Source: a virus
Virus record (IMG/VR): IMGVR_UViG_3300041809_001779
Span: 1-25,256 of that record
DNA length: 25,256 nucleotides
Direction: 5' to 3' (one strand)
This document shows positions 1-6,686 of the stretch, one piece after another (the first letter of the stretch is position 1; each line of letters begins with the position of its first letter). The notes beneath the pieces are model-generated. The model made no database searches and was not told where the DNA came from. It worked only from the letters and a program-made list of their open reading frames with translations. The position numbers were made by a program, and so were the translations under genes.

Positions 1-134
1 GTGGCTGCAGGCGCTCCGTGAGACTAAAAACAGGAATTACGTGAGACTAACGCCGAAAACCGACCAGTTTTAGGCCGCGCCGAGATGGCGACAAGCAACT
101 ATCGTGCCAAACTGACCGCCCCTCCTCATAATTC
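1..134. other. Non-coding left edge, downstream of the last tail gene
   Basis: I see no convincing gene in this stretch. On the minus strand an ATG at 127-129 opens only 19 codons to a TAA at 70-72, with a weak AGGA upstream. An imperfect inverted repeat lies at 52-75: arms GCCGAAAAC and GTTTTAGGC with one mismatch and a 6-nt loop. It could end the late transcript, but no T-run follows directly on either strand. Two 11-bp direct repeats lie closer to the edge and are listed separately. Confidence 0.5.
17..50. repeat. 11-bp direct repeat, two copies 23 bp apart
   Basis: The 11-mer CGTGAGACTAA occurs at 17-27 and again, identical, at 40-50. The start-to-start spacing of 23 bp is about two helical turns, so a protein binding both copies would sit on the same face of the DNA. 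The place, just beyond the last tail gene, would suit a transposase or regulator binding array near a Mu-type phage end. That role is inference, since the sequence further left is missing. Confidence 0.45.
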
Positions 135-1814
135 CTAGTAGCTACCATCTGCCCATGGCCCTGGAACGTCCACCCAGCTCGGCGTCATGGAGCTGTCGAA
201 GAACACGTTCGGGTTGTAGGTTCGAAGCGTCAGCGTGAGCATCCCTGCACCCTGTGTCGGGGCCGAAATAATCTCCGCGTTTCCGGTCACCTCACCACCA
301 CTCTGGCTGCCATAAGTCTGCGAAGCTTGTCCGCCAAACGGGACGTACTCACACTCGACGATCTCCCAGTCACCATTCCATTCCGGGTAGTTGACAGTGT
401 CGATGGTGAGCACGCGGCCGCAGATCGGACCCGGCGCGGTGTCGCTAAGAGACATCCCACTCTTCAAGATATTCCACGCGCTATCGACAGACTCTCCCCA
501 CACCGTCAGCCTCAGCGTCACCGGTGGTTGCCAAATCGCCCCCGATAGGAACGGCAGAAGCGCGACCAGAAAAGGATTCAGTGGATCGAGTCCGCACGCG
601 CGATACAGCTCGTACATCAGCAGCCGGTCAGCCTGGTCGAAGGAGCAGCTGGAGAAGTCGAGTTTTAGAGGCAGTCGCTTATAACGCAGAGGAGGGGGAG
701 CCGACGGCGGCCCACCATACGGGCCGACGCCCGCACCCCACACGTTGTGGTCTGTGCCCTGCAACCAGATGTACTGATTCACGGAGTCATAGAAATCTGG
801 GAAGAGACCTGGGTACGGACTTCCAGCTGGAAGCGTGGGGTTGTTGTACTCCGCCGTGAGGGGCGACAATGCCAGCGTCACGGCATCATAGAGGGACAGA
901 CCGTTGGGGATGAGGCCACCATTGACCGGGCCACTCTGCAACCACACAACCGCGGCCGAGGACACGATGGTCTGCGTTCCGATGTCCCATTTGTAAAGAA
1001 CATTTCCCACCCAGAACAGCAGAGTGTTGTCGATCGCGCAGTACTGGATATCGTTAGCGTTGCCGCTCAGACTCAAGGTGTAGTTTGTGAGGCCGGACGC
1101 CCCGACCTTGCTCAGTCGAGCGTTGTGTGACGTGTCACTTCCCAGTACCCACACATCATTGCCAGCCTGGCATGCGGCAGCCGTCGCGCCAGATCCCCAA
1201 CTGCCAGGCAGTGCGAACGGACCTCCGATTCCTGAGGTGCCCCACGTCCACACGTTCCCATCGGCGCCGACATGCACGAGCCCGAGCGTCGGACTCCAAG
1301 ATGCGGCGATGCGACTTTGCAGCGCTGTGCCGCCGCCCCAGTTATCGTCCCCAAGCGTCGCCAAAATGCCCCACGTAGTCGTGCCAGGGCATGGGCCTGG
1401 CCACGCTGTAGGGTCTAGCGGGGACTTGTGCCAGCGATAGCCGCCATCGCCGGCCTCTGAACCAAAGAACAGCGAGTCTCCGCCCAGCACCAAACCCAGC
1501 GGGTCCGGAGCGCCGTCCCAACTACAGGGAAAGGGGCCATAGGTAGTCGGCGTGAGGACGAAGCTGCGGTTGAGCGAATTGACCACGATGGTGAAAGAGT
1601 TTGCCCCCTCATCCGGAGTGGAGCAGCCAGGCGTGTAGCACTTCCCTGGGTACACGCACATGTCTGAGATCGGGTCTATGGCGGTGAAACCCTTCCACAC
1701 GTTGCCGGCGTTGGCGGAGGAAAGGATCCAATAAAGGATGCCCGCCACGGGATCGAAGCAGCCCATCGCTCCTGGCGAATATTCCGAGTACGGTCCTTTA
1801 GTGGGCGGCGCCAT
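135..1814 (-). CDS. Beta-propeller-like distal tail protein
   Basis: This 559-residue protein is the last gene of the tail block. Its ATG lies 3 nt after the stop of the J-like tip gene, which indicates co-translation. Roughly the first 360 residues carry spaced aromatic beta-strand units, for example around GILYWI, DGNVWTWG, NTLLFWVG and QYIWLQG, each followed by turn-rich segments. That is the look of a beta-propeller with about six irregular blades. A Pro/Gly-rich linker near 365-380 leads to a second, beta-rich domain of about 180 residues. I recognise no enzyme active site and no family by name. The position after the tip gene suggests a tip accessory or receptor-binding protein. The propeller reading rests on pattern only; a tail fibre with another beta fold is the main alternative. 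Confidence 0.75.
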   Translation of the reverse strand: MAPPTKGPYSEYSPGAMGCFDPVAGILYWILSSANAGNVWKGFTAIDPISDMCVYPGKCYTPGCSTPDEGANSFTIVVNSLNRSFVLTPTTYGPFPCSWDGAPDPLGLVLGGDSLFFGSEAGDGGYRWHKSPLDPTAWPGPCPGTTTWGILATLGDDNWGGGTALQSRIAASWSPTLGLVHVGADGNVWTWGTSGIGGPFALPGSWGSGATAAACQAGNDVWVLGSDTSHNARLSKVGASGLTNYTLSLSGNANDIQYCAIDNTLLFWVGNVLYKWDIGTQTIVSSAAVVWLQSGPVNGGLIPNGLSLYDAVTLALSPLTAEYNNPTLPAGSPYPGLFPDFYDSVNQYIWLQGTDHNVWGAGVGPYGGPPSAPPPLRYKRLPLKLDFSSCSFDQADRLLMYELYRACGLDPLNPFLVALLPFLSGAIWQPPVTLRLTVWGESVDSAWNILKSGMSLSDTAPGPICGRVLTIDTVNYPEWNGDWEIVECEYVPFGGQASQTYGSQSGGEVTGNAEIISAPTQGAGMLTLTLRTYNPNVFFDSSMTPSWVDVPGPWADGSY

Positions 1815-1817
1815 CGT

Positions 1818-3356
1818 TTACGGTCCTATCTGCCCGCGCGCCACGGCGTGGCTCTGGTGCCACAGCTCTGGATCGCGCTGCTGGAAGCGTGCCTGCGGAT
1901 AGCCCATGACGCCACCGGTGCCGGTCGCGCCATCTGACGGCGCTGTTCCCTGATAAACGGATGCCTTGAAGGCATAGTCGCTGATGATGTTGTTCACCTG
2001 GTACTGGCGATTCAGCGCCGGGTTCGAGTTGCCGCCGATCTGGATCACATCCCAGGGAGCGCAGGGATTCTCATTCGGCGAGGTGATGATCAGCGCCGGG
2101 CCTTCCGGATCCCCGGTAGTGTAGAGGATGCTGGCGACGGTGCACACCGCAGCCAGGTTGGTGTCGCTGAACTCGCCGGTCATGTCGTTGGCGTTCTGGT
2201 GCACTTCCTTGTCGTCCAGCTCCAGCGTATAGGGAATCTGGTGCTGATCGGTCAGCGTGAAGTACGAAGGCCGCGGCTTGTCCATGTTCAGGAACAGCTT
2301 CCCGGCATACTCCTGCTGATAGCCGCGCGAGCACAGCAGGATCTGCTCCGTGATGGCAGCCAGCGTAGTCTGGGAAGAGAAAGCATAGTTGCCCTGGAAG
2401 CGCGGCTTCCCGTTGGGCAGCACGTAATCGCAGTCCTGCGCGAACTCATAGATCGAGCCCCAGTCGAACTTGTCCAGCGCTGCTGAGTCAAGCGCCTCGG
2501 GGTAGGTGACGTAAGAAGGCCCGCTGTTGATGACCATGTTCAGCTGGTATTCCGAGCGGGGCATGATCATGCAGCGCAGGCATGCATCGACGTAGTGCCA
2601 TGCGGGGTTCTGCGTCCACTCGTAGCCCACCTGGTTCCCCAGGTCATCGAAGATGCGGCAGCGCAGGGCGCGCCAGTCGCCGATCGGGTTCAGTGTCTGC
2701 CCGATCTGGTTGATCTGGAAGCTGTCAGTGATGATGAACTGCGGCAGCCACTTCATCATGTAGTACGCCATGCGGCTATAACACTGCGTGATGATCGCTG
2801 CGCCTGTCGGCAGCTCCGCCAGCCAGTTGTCGGCGCCCTGGTCAGGGCCGTTCGAACTCGGCACCGGCAGCGATGCGCCAAACGCGCCGTCCGTGCCGCT
2901 GTGGAAGTGAATGGCTGCGGGATTCAGCAGCGTTGGTCCAGCATCGTACAAGCCTGTGCCGATGTCATAGCCCAGGCCCACAGCAAACAATGGCGAGGTC
3001 TGGTTCCACAAGATGTCGAAGCCGTCCCACTCACCTTCACCCAGCACCCAGAGCCCATACTGTGTGCCGGCACCGTTGGTCGAGCCGCCATTCTTGAAGG
3101 CAGCGCCGCCCCAACCGGTGAGGCCACCCGGCGATTCGTTCCATCCGGGAAGCCCTGAGCCCGAAAGCCCGGCGGTGACGCATACCTGCTGGTAGGTACC
3201 GTCGCTGATGATGTCGCCCACGTTGTAGAAGTGGCCGCTCTGCGGAGCCGGCAACACGTTGATCTGGTCGATCCACTTCTTGCCGGTGGCACGCACGCGG
3301 CCGTAGGCAAGAGCTTTGCCTGTTCCGTACGCGCCCATGGAATCGAGTAGCGCCAT
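1818..3356 (-). CDS. J-like tail tip protein with carbohydrate-binding-type insert
   Basis: This 512-residue protein is a candidate central tail tip protein of the lambda J/TipJ type, which closes the tail tube and contacts the host. The best signature is NPAWHYVDACL at residues 250-260, matching the NPA-aromatic segment typical of J-like proteins, followed by a mixed alpha/beta region. Residues about 43-90 form a separate small module (Y-x-x-G-D-I-I, then TAGLSGSGLPGW, then Gly-rich Trp-containing strands). It resembles the short aromatic modules found repeated in phage tail proteins and chitin-binding enzymes. The ATG abuts the TAA of the upstream hub gene, so translation is coupled. At 512 residues it is much shorter than lambda J (over 1100), so the receptor-binding tail of J may be replaced by the next gene. 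Confidence 0.72.
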   Translation of the reverse strand: MALLDSMGAYGTGKALAYGRVRATGKKWIDQINVLPAPQSGHFYNVGDIISDGTYQQVCVTAGLSGSGLPGWNESPGGLTGWGGAAFKNGGSTNGAGTQYGLWVLGEGEWDGFDILWNQTSPLFAVGLGYDIGTGLYDAGPTLLNPAAIHFHSGTDGAFGASLPVPSSNGPDQGADNWLAELPTGAAIITQCYSRMAYYMMKWLPQFIITDSFQINQIGQTLNPIGDWRALRCRIFDDLGNQVGYEWTQNPAWHYVDACLRCMIMPRSEYQLNMVINSGPSYVTYPEALDSAALDKFDWGSIYEFAQDCDYVLPNGKPRFQGNYAFSSQTTLAAITEQILLCSRGYQQEYAGKLFLNMDKPRPSYFTLTDQHQIPYTLELDDKEVHQNANDMTGEFSDTNLAAVCTVASILYTTGDPEGPALIITSPNENPCAPWDVIQIGGNSNPALNRQYQVNNIISDYAFKASVYQGTAPSDGATGTGGVMGYPQARFQQRDPELWHQSHAVARGQIGP

Positions 3357-4346
3357 TTAGACTTGCCTGTTTCTCACCACATCGCGCGTGCTCACGACGG
3401 CGGTGGCTTCGGGCTGCACGCTCACCTGCGTCAACACAATGCCGTTGAACCGCGACGGCTGCCTGCAGGTCTGCCAGCTCTGCTGGCACGGATTGTCAGT
3501 TGTGTCGCCGCACGCGGCCGACGCATAGCGCCAGGGGCAAGTCTCGCTGTAGAGCTGCAGCCCCTGATAGTCCGAGAAGTTGAAGAGCTGCTCGGCACCG
3601 AACTCGGCGAGCTCGCCGATCGCCGTCACCGTCAAATGCCCATGCATCTCGAACTCAACCGCCTCCGCGTCCAGGTTCCACTCGCGGAAGGCGAACAGCG
3701 CACCCTCGAATGCGCTGGCTGAGATCAGCTGGCTCATCGAGCGCTTCAGGCTGTCGCCGCTCATGTTCTGCAGGATGAAGCTGCCGATGTCGCTCTGCTG
3801 CGATCGCGAGAGGCGGAATGGTCCGGACTGCAACAGCCAGTTCAAGTACGTGTTGTCCCAGTTCTCGGTATTGATGCGCAGGTGGGCAGCGTTCCACGGC
3901 GGAGGGTTGCCCGTGTAGATGGGTGCGATCCCCAGTGCGCTGGCCGAAGGAATCGACTCGCTGGACCAGTGGTAGGAATAGCCGTTGGCGTCGAGCACAT
4001 CGAGCAAGTAGATGGGCCCCACGGCTCCATGCCGTGCCATCGCGCCGGCCAGCCGATTTGGAGGAGGGCTCAGGACGCCGCCGGCACGCAGGGAAACGTA
4101 CAGCACTGTCTTGCTCACGCTGGCGGCCGCGAGCGGGCGCGTCGAAGCGTAGGAGAGGATCTTCGTGCCGCTCAGGGCGCCCATCGTCCGTGTGCTGGCG
4201 AAGCTCACCAGCTTCGCCCCGCTCAGGGCGCCCACGGTCTGTGTGCTGGCGAAGCTCACCAGCTTCGTCCCGCTCAACTCGGGCAGCGTGATGGTTGAGG
4301 AGAAGGCGACCAGCTTCGAAGCGTTATCTCCCGTGAAGATCGCCAT
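3357..4346 (-). CDS. Tail hub protein, gpL/BR0599-like, with N-terminal repeats
   Basis: The 329-residue product has two parts. Residues 11-78 are four tandem 17-residue repeats of the form K-L-V-S-F-A-S-T followed by a small-residue tail. The rest resembles minor tail/hub proteins of the phage BR0599 (DUF2163) and lambda gpL type. The diagnostic part is near the C-terminus: a tyrosine-rich strand, then four cysteines, C270 (in TCPWRY), C279, C287 and C294, then a beta segment. Lambda gpL holds an iron-sulfur cluster with comparable cysteines, so metal binding is likely but inferred. The ATG is 1 nt after the stop of the upstream gene with no clear ribosome site, suggesting coupling. Genes on both sides are distal tail genes, which fits a hub role. 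Confidence 0.75.
   Translation of the reverse strand: MAIFTGDNASKLVAFSSTITLPELSGTKLVSFASTQTVGALSGAKLVSFASTRTMGALSGTKILSYASTRPLAAASVSKTVLYVSLRAGGVLSPPPNRLAGAMARHGAVGPIYLLDVLDANGYSYHWSSESIPSASALGIAPIYTGNPPPWNAAHLRINTENWDNTYLNWLLQSGPFRLSRSQQSDIGSFILQNMSGDSLKRSMSQLISASAFEGALFAFREWNLDAEAVEFEMHGHLTVTAIGELAEFGAEQLFNFSDYQGLQLYSETCPWRYASAACGDTTDNPCQQSWQTCRQPSRFNGIVLTQVSVQPEATAVVSTRDVVRNRQV
4113..4316 (-). repeat. Four tandem 51-bp (17-codon) repeats inside the hub gene
   Basis: Codons 11-27, 28-44, 45-61 and 62-78 of the hub gene encode units starting K-(L/I/T)-V/L-x-F/Y-(A/S)-S-T. Units 2 and 3 are nearly identical in DNA as well: both contain GTGCTGGCGAAGCTCACCAG when read on the plus strand. Units 1 and 4 have diverged. 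The exact 51-bp period keeps the frame, so unit number could change by recombination. Confidence 0.85.
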
Positions 4347-4347
4347 G

Positions 4348-5385
4348 TTAGGTTAGCGCCCTCATGTCGAGCTGCAGTGCGTTGATCTGGGCCTGCGTCC
4401 ATGCTGCCACGGTCACTGGGTTCTGCAGGTCCAGCTGCTCCCAGGTAGCGTAGGATCCTCCTGGAGCCTTCGTGGCTCCCGATCCGAAGCCGACAGTGCC
4501 GGCGACGTTATAGCCCAGCTCCAGATGGGCGACGCTCGATCCCGAGCCAACTGCGGCGCGCGCCGCGATCGTCACGGTGTCGGGGTTCCACGTTCCACTG
4601 GGAAGTGAGTTCAGCGCGTACTGCTGGTCATCCCCGTTGTTGTTGTCATAGGTCGGGTTTGCATCGCTGTAGCTGACGCCGTCGATATTCCCGTAAGCGT
4701 CATTTGTCCAGGCGTTGGTGGTGCCCTGCCCCGCCGGTGCAAGCGTTGCCAGCCCCAGGCGCGTCCGCGTGTCGTCGCTCGCCACCATTACTTCTGAGAA
4801 GCACTGGCCATAGACCATAAGGCTGGCCCAGGGCCCGATGACAAAGCAGTCGAAACCGGTGACGCCGCTGAGCGTGAGATCGCCCGTGAAGCTGATGATC
4901 AGGACCTTATTCAGGTAGAGGTTCAGGGTGCCGCTGCTTCCGAAGTTGATCAACTGGAGATCGAACCGCTGGAGACTGGCGAGGCTCAGCGACGCAGCGC
5001 TCTCGGTTGCCAGCTGAGTGAAGGTTGTCCCGTCGTACTTATAAAGAGCAGCCTTCTGCAGTCCCAACTCGGTGTTCGCTGCCGATCCTAGAAAGATCTG
5101 GCCTGCGCCGCTGAACACTCCAAACCCTCCCAGGCTTGGCGGCTGAGTACCCTGAAAGGTATTTTGGCCAGGCACATTGGCCAGCCAGCTTGCCCACCCG
5201 CTGGTAATCGCCCCGCCCCCAAAGCGATTTCCCTTGCACGGGGTTGTCCCCACAGACCAGGGCTGCGGCGCCAGAGCGCAGCGCGCCCAGCCCGAGCGAA
5301 AGCCGCCGCTCGTGACGACGCTCGCCGGATTCGGGCTTCCATTCAGGAAGCTGATATCTTCCCCACCTTGCCAAAGCATCGACAT
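4348..5385 (-). CDS. Adhesin-like beta-sandwich tail protein
   Basis: The 345-residue protein has no family signature I can name with certainty. It is rich in Gly, Ser, Thr, Asn and aromatic residues and poor in charged residues, like secreted beta-sandwich or lectin-type proteins. The middle (about residues 85-205) alternates strands such as LQRFDLQLINFG, GTLNLYLNKVLI and GVTGFDCFVIG. That resembles a concanavalin/LamG-like jelly roll. A second domain follows an Asn/Asp-rich linker (about 235-258). The C-terminal part, about 268-345, again looks like a jelly-roll strand set. The start is well supported: GAGGAG lies 7 nt before the ATG. The location between distal tail genes suggests a tail-surface or receptor-binding role; this is inference. 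Confidence 0.7.
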   Translation of the reverse strand: MSMLWQGGEDISFLNGSPNPASVVTSGGFRSGWARCALAPQPWSVGTTPCKGNRFGGGAITSGWASWLANVPGQNTFQGTQPPSLGGFGVFSGAGQIFLGSAANTELGLQKAALYKYDGTTFTQLATESAASLSLASLQRFDLQLINFGSSGTLNLYLNKVLIISFTGDLTLSGVTGFDCFVIGPWASLMVYGQCFSEVMVASDDTRTRLGLATLAPAGQGTTNAWTNDAYGNIDGVSYSDANPTYDNNNGDDQQYALNSLPSGTWNPDTVTIAARAAVGSGSSVAHLELGYNVAGTVGFGSGATKAPGGSYATWEQLDLQNPVTVAAWTQAQINALQLDMRALT

Positions 5386-5419
5386 CGTTTTCTCCTCACC
5401 GGCTTCAGCCGCTCAGCGC

Positions 5420-5617
5420 TCAGCCCTTCGCCGTTGTCTTCTTCACCTGCTTGGTGTTCAGCACGATCGAGGTTGGCTCCGTGTAGGGCGGCATCGGCAC
5501 CGCGGTAGCCAGCGTCACGTTGCAGTACTCCGCGCCGGGCGATACCTCTTTCACGATGCACGGCACGTTCACCTTGTCCCCCGCCTTCAGCTTCCTGCCC
5601 TTCATATCATGTGGCAT
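5420..5617 (-). CDS. Small beta-rich phage protein, 65 residues
   Basis: The product begins MPHDMKGRKLKAGDKV and continues with alternating strands (NVPCIVKEV, YCNVTLATA) and a KTKQV-like basic end. The order of turns and strands recalls small SH3/KOW-like barrels, and similar short proteins occur in other phage genomes, but I cannot assign a function. A good ribosome site, AAAGGAG, stands 7 nt before the ATG. It lies between a small helical gene and the adhesin-like gene, so it may be a tail-assembly factor or simply a passenger gene. The gap to the next gene (5386-5419) contains a short GC stem and that gene's ribosome site. Confidence 0.7.
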   Translation of the reverse strand: MPHDMKGRKLKAGDKVNVPCIVKEVSPGAEYCNVTLATAVPMPPYTEPTSIVLNTKQVKKTTAKG

Positions 5618-5634
5618 TCTTTCTCTCCTTTGTT

Positions 5635-5838
5635 TTATGGTGTCGCCTTTAGTTCTTCGTCGCGTGCGTCTCGCAGCATCTGATTGAGCTCTGCGAGCTG
5701 CGCCGCGACTTCGGACAGCATCAGCAACTTTGCGAGGTCGACGCTCAGCGCGATAGCGCTTGCATCCTGGGTGATCTTCCCGCCGGTAATGTTGTTGCAG
5801 GTCTCGGACATGGCCGTGCGGATCTGTTCAGCCGTCAT
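5635..5838 (-). CDS. Small helical protein, 67 residues
   Basis: The start chosen is the ATG at 5838, which overlaps the TGA of the upstream tail gene as ATGA and has AAAGGTG upstream. A longer reading of the same frame to 6102 would run through the upstream gene and gives unlikely Arg/His-rich protein. The product (MTAEQIRTAMSETCNN...) has a short N-terminal helix, a polar loop, and then a long amphipathic helix (about residues 27-62, with LLMLSEVAAQLAELNQML) suited to coiled-coil or oligomer contacts. It has no known motif. Position suggests a minor tail or assembly protein. Confidence 0.7.
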   Translation of the reverse strand: MTAEQIRTAMSETCNNITGGKITQDASAIALSVDLAKLLMLSEVAAQLAELNQMLRDARDEELKATP

Positions 5839-6686
5839 CGCATCACCTTTAGTGTGTCGAAAATCACGGTGTATCCGCTCGACGACGAATTCTTCAGGCC
5901 GCTGCACTGCACCTGCACCACATGCTTTCCCAGCGGAACGCTTTGCAGCTGCAGCTGCATTGCCGAGGGCTCGGAGGATGCCGAGTAAAGGTCGACAGTG
6001 CCTTCGTTCACGCCGTCGAGGGTGACAATCGCTTTGCCGTAGCTCGGCCCCGTGGGCATCCACACCTGGCAGCCCCAGCCGATGTAGGCCAGCTGCGCCC
6101 ACTCGCCTGTCACGTTGCTCTGCAGGTCGTAGCCGGCACTCGATCCGTAGATCACCGACATCTCGCTGTTGGCGTCCTGCACCAGCTCCCAGTTGCTGGC
6201 CGTCAACACCGAGGGCTGCTGCTCGCCAAAATCGTTCAGCGTGAAACGCCAGATGGCATCGCCGCTCCAGTCGTCTGGATAGTTCACCATCGGCACGTCA
6301 GGCAGCTCGATGAATCGAACGCCCTGCGCTGACCACCAGAGGTTGGCTACCTCGATGGGCTCGATCGGATCCAGGAAGCGCCCTACGTGATGGCGCGGCA
6401 GCCCGCTGCTGTTCGAGGTGTCGTCATAGTCGATGATGGTGAAGAAGCCGTCGCGGAACTGCTCGCCCCACCGCTTCAGCCGCTTGATGTCGGCATGCAG
6501 CTTGGCGTTTGAGCGCAGCGAGCCCCAGTTCAGCGTGTAGACGTGCATCGCATCAGTCACGTCGCGCATGTAGGGCGGGCCGCCGCTGGCCTTGGCCTCC
6601 AGATGCGTGACCGGACGCTTGCGCTGGAAGCCGTAGTCTGGGTTCAGCTCATCAGTCGCAGTCGGATTGAGGATGTCAGTTTCCAT
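5835..6686 (-). CDS. Distal tail-like protein with C-terminal sugar-binding-type domain
   Basis: This is the first gene after the tape measure, where siphophages encode the distal tail (Dit) or minor tail protein. The 283-residue product shows two parts. Residues about 1-130 have the mixed strand/helix look of small tail-completion proteins (HVYTLNWGSL, a Lys/Arg helix, then FFTIIDYDD). Residues about 160-283 look like a galactose-binding-type beta sandwich: QLAYIGWGCQVWMP, KAIVTLDGVNEGTVDLYS, GKHVVQVQCSG and VIFDTLKV follow the order of strands seen in such domains. The ATG directly follows the tape measure TAG. The role in closing the tail tube is inferred from position, and the added domain would allow surface glycan binding. 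Confidence 0.72.
   Translation of the reverse strand: METDILNPTATDELNPDYGFQRKRPVTHLEAKASGGPPYMRDVTDAMHVYTLNWGSLRSNAKLHADIKRLKRWGEQFRDGFFTIIDYDDTSNSSGLPRHHVGRFLDPIEPIEVANLWWSAQGVRFIELPDVPMVNYPDDWSGDAIWRFTLNDFGEQQPSVLTASNWELVQDANSEMSVIYGSSAGYDLQSNVTGEWAQLAYIGWGCQVWMPTGPSYGKAIVTLDGVNEGTVDLYSASSEPSAMQLQLQSVPLGKHVVQVQCSGLKNSSSSGYTVIFDTLKVMR

Noticed and set aside
70-129. 19-codon minus-strand open frame at the left edge
   Set aside because: Too short, weak ribosome site and no protein pattern; cannot be told from chance.
2595-3158. Long plus-strand open frame (187 codons) opposite the J-like gene
   Set aside because: It is the antisense shadow of a well supported gene, with His/Arg-rich composition and no ribosome site.
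5839-6102. Upstream extension of the 67-residue gene
   Set aside because: It runs through the distal tail gene in another frame; the ATGA joint at 5838 is the natural start.
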